Below, piece by piece: positions 15,651 to 16,596 of a DNA stretch of 16,596 nucleotides. Positions within the stretch are counted from its first letter, which is position 1. Every line of letters begins with the position of its first letter. The DNA comes from M3007 sp038249605 (GTDB lineage Bacteria; Bacteroidota; Bacteroidia; Chitinophagales; Saprospiraceae): contig JBBSDH010000077.1 in the NCBI GenBank assembly GCA_038249605.1, positions 1 through 16,596 on the forward strand, written 5' to 3'. The notes below the pieces were generated by a model that did not search any database, was not told the DNA's origin, and saw only the letters and a list, made by a program, of their open reading frames with translations. The position numbers and the translations under genes are program-made.

Positions 15651-16247
15651 TTATTCCATTTTCTCCCACAATTTCAGTTTCCCATCAAAGTCCTTGGATT
15701 GGACTTTGTAACCCTCCGGGATTTCATCTCCAAAGCTGAAATAGGTTACCAGCCGTGTTCCTGTGGGCATTTTTGCCAACTGCGTCTTTGTATGCTGGTT
15801 GTAGGAGGCGTACAGCGACCTATCCAACAGAACCTCAGTATCCATGGCGCCGTTCAGGAAAATATTTTCGGAAAATGGATTGAAAAGGTAAACGGCATCA
15901 AATTCGAGGAAATCTACATCCAGAATATTGGCATGGATAAATCTTGTATTGATCAAACCATGGGTTGATGAAAGCAACGCAGCCTGTTGGCACAGGTACA
16001 AGCGTTGCTCAACACCCGTAAAAAAGCCGGTGGTACAAGCCGCTCCGATCAAACAAAACTTTCCTGCGCCAGCGCCAATGTCCAGCACCCTCGTCCCCGG
16101 TTTGTTTACCAAAAACGCAGCTGCCACTTTGACAACTTCTACAGGGGTGAAATGAATTCCTGAAATCCGTTGGATGCGTCGCGGATACAGGGCGTCAAAC
16201 GCCTCGTCACTTACGTCGCTTTTGGATTTCAATTTTTCAAAAACCAT
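15651..16247 (-). CDS. Class I SAM-dependent methyltransferase
   Basis: The product is 198 aa. It has motif I VLDIGAGAGKF (54-64), an acidic residue after strand 2 (GVE, Glu80), the HANILD element at 105-110 and a strand 4 ending YLFNPF (120-125). The N-terminal phrase SGIHFTPVEVV (29-39) precedes the SAM-binding site, as in PRMT-, DOT1- or L11-methyltransferase-like groups. The target (protein, RNA or small molecule) cannot be told. It is cytosolic, with no signal or membrane segment. It lies downstream of prfC on the same strand but separated by a large palindrome, which may uncouple their transcription. Confidence 0.85.
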   Translation of the reverse strand: MVFEKLKSKSDVSDEAFDALYPRRIQRISGIHFTPVEVVKVAAAFLVNKPGTRVLDIGAGAGKFCLIGAACTTGFFTGVEQRLYLCQQAALLSSTHGLINTRFIHANILDVDFLEFDAVYLFNPFSENIFLNGAMDTEVLLDRSLYASYNQHTKTQLAKMPTGTRLVTYFSFGDEIPEGYKVQSKDFDGKLKLWEKME

Positions 16248-16273
16248 TGATTGTAATTAAGCAGATGACTTCA

Positions 16274-16431
16274 GATTTCGCAGAAGGTTTCGCGCAGATT
16301 TTACGCAGATTTAAGGCGCAGATTTTACACAGATTTTTTTCACAGAAAGCGAATGTAAAAATCTGCTTAAAATCTGCGCTTTAAATCTGCGTAAAATCTG
16401 CGTGAACCTTCTGCGGTAATCTGCGCGAAAT
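16274..16431. repeat. Palindromic intergenic repeat built from CGCAGATTTTA-like words
   Basis: The left arm (about 16279-16338) and right arm (about 16356-16415) are inverted copies differing at only a few sites. They share CGCAGAAGGTT at the outside, then CGCAGATTTTA, CGCAGATTTAA, GCGCAGATTTTA and CAGATTTTT towards a loop of about 17 nt. The same 10-12-bp word recurs three to four times within each arm. The outer flank repeats GATTTCG/CGAAATC. It fills the gap between prfC and the methyltransferase, both on the minus strand. Confidence 0.88.
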
Positions 16432-16434
16432 CCT

Positions 16435-16596
16435 CTACCCTTCCGAAATAAACGAAAATCTGATCTTCGGGAAATTCTCCTGTGCCGTCTGCAAAATCCA
16501 GGGAGTTTCGGCGAGGAACACGAGATTTCCTTCGCTGTCCTTGGCGATGTCGCGGCGGCGGCGGTCCAGGAAATCCTGCATCACCTTGGGATCCTC
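16435..16596 (-). CDS. prfC: Peptide chain release factor 3, C-terminal fragment (5' part outside window)
   Basis: The minus-strand frame entering at 16596 gives 53 residues and ends at TAG (16437-16435). The sequence DIAKDSEGNLVFLAETPWIL followed by QTAQENFPKIRFSFISEG matches the RF3 C-terminus, comparable to the E. coli ending with Y-I-A, R-L-A-Q-E-R-Y-P-D-V-x-F. RF3 is a translational GTPase that releases RF1/RF2 from the ribosome after peptide release. The GTPase domain lies beyond the window. The stop is just outside the palindromic repeat. Confidence 0.85.
   Translation of the reverse strand, partial: EDPKVMQDFLDRRRRDIAKDSEGNLVFLAETPWILQTAQENFPKIRFSFISEG

Noticed and set aside
16279..16415. 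Possible CRISPR-like or iteron array
   Set aside because: Repeat words are only 10-12 bp with no unique spacers of constant length and the array is inverted around a centre, so it is a palindromic repeat. No cas or replication initiator gene is near.

Overview
The window reads as a chromosomal segment from a member of the Bacteroidota, most likely a Saprospiraceae-like lineage of roughly 50% GC. The evidence is a type B gliding-motility (CHU_C) C-terminus, a type A T9SS sorting tail on a secreted hydrolase, a Flavobacteriia-style short CarB, matches to the Bacteroidota -7 promoter box TAnnTTTG, and a lack of obvious Shine-Dalgarno sites. The lineage below phylum level is inference. No tRNA, rRNA, CRISPR array, transposase or phage gene is visible.

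Layout. Bases 1-4683 (minus strand) hold a likely three-gene envelope/secretion cluster, in transcription order: a secreted alpha/beta hydrolase with a type A sorting tail, a DUF2490 outer-membrane protein, and a large secreted repeat protein with a type B (CHU_C) tail that runs off the window. Bases 4684-5067 hold a relic of a HepT/DUF86 toxin-like gene on the minus strand and, on the plus strand, a putative carB leader with a near-perfect -7 box, a 17-codon leader ORF and a strong intrinsic-terminator hairpin about 30 nt before carB. carB (5068-7905) encodes a carbamoyl-phosphate synthase large chain that lacks the C-terminal allosteric MGS domain. A 286-bp imperfect palindrome (7906-8191) fills the gap between carB and a convergent HTATIP2-like NAD(P)-binding gene, stop codon to stop codon. 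A divergent MOSC-domain gene follows, its start codon lying inside a 7-bp tandem repeat. Next is a large FG-GAP/ASPIC (CRTAC1-like) lipoprotein, closed by a symmetric bidirectional terminator.

Bases 12185-15403 (minus strand) hold the most system-like locus: YceI-family lipid-binding protein, outer-membrane porin-like barrel, a second and divergent YceI protein, then a four-helix inner-membrane protein. It begins with a clear promoter and a 16-bp near-perfect palindromic operator, and has an internal hairpin terminator between the porin and the second YceI gene. By inference this could be an envelope module that moves a lipophilic ligand between the membranes. The window ends with a SAM-dependent methyltransferase, a second large palindrome made of repeated CGCAGATTTTA-like words, and the last 53 codons of prfC (release factor 3).

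Most promising for follow-up: the YceI-porin-YceI-membrane operon with its operator, the carB leader attenuator paired with a CarB that has lost its allosteric domain, and the two structured palindrome families.
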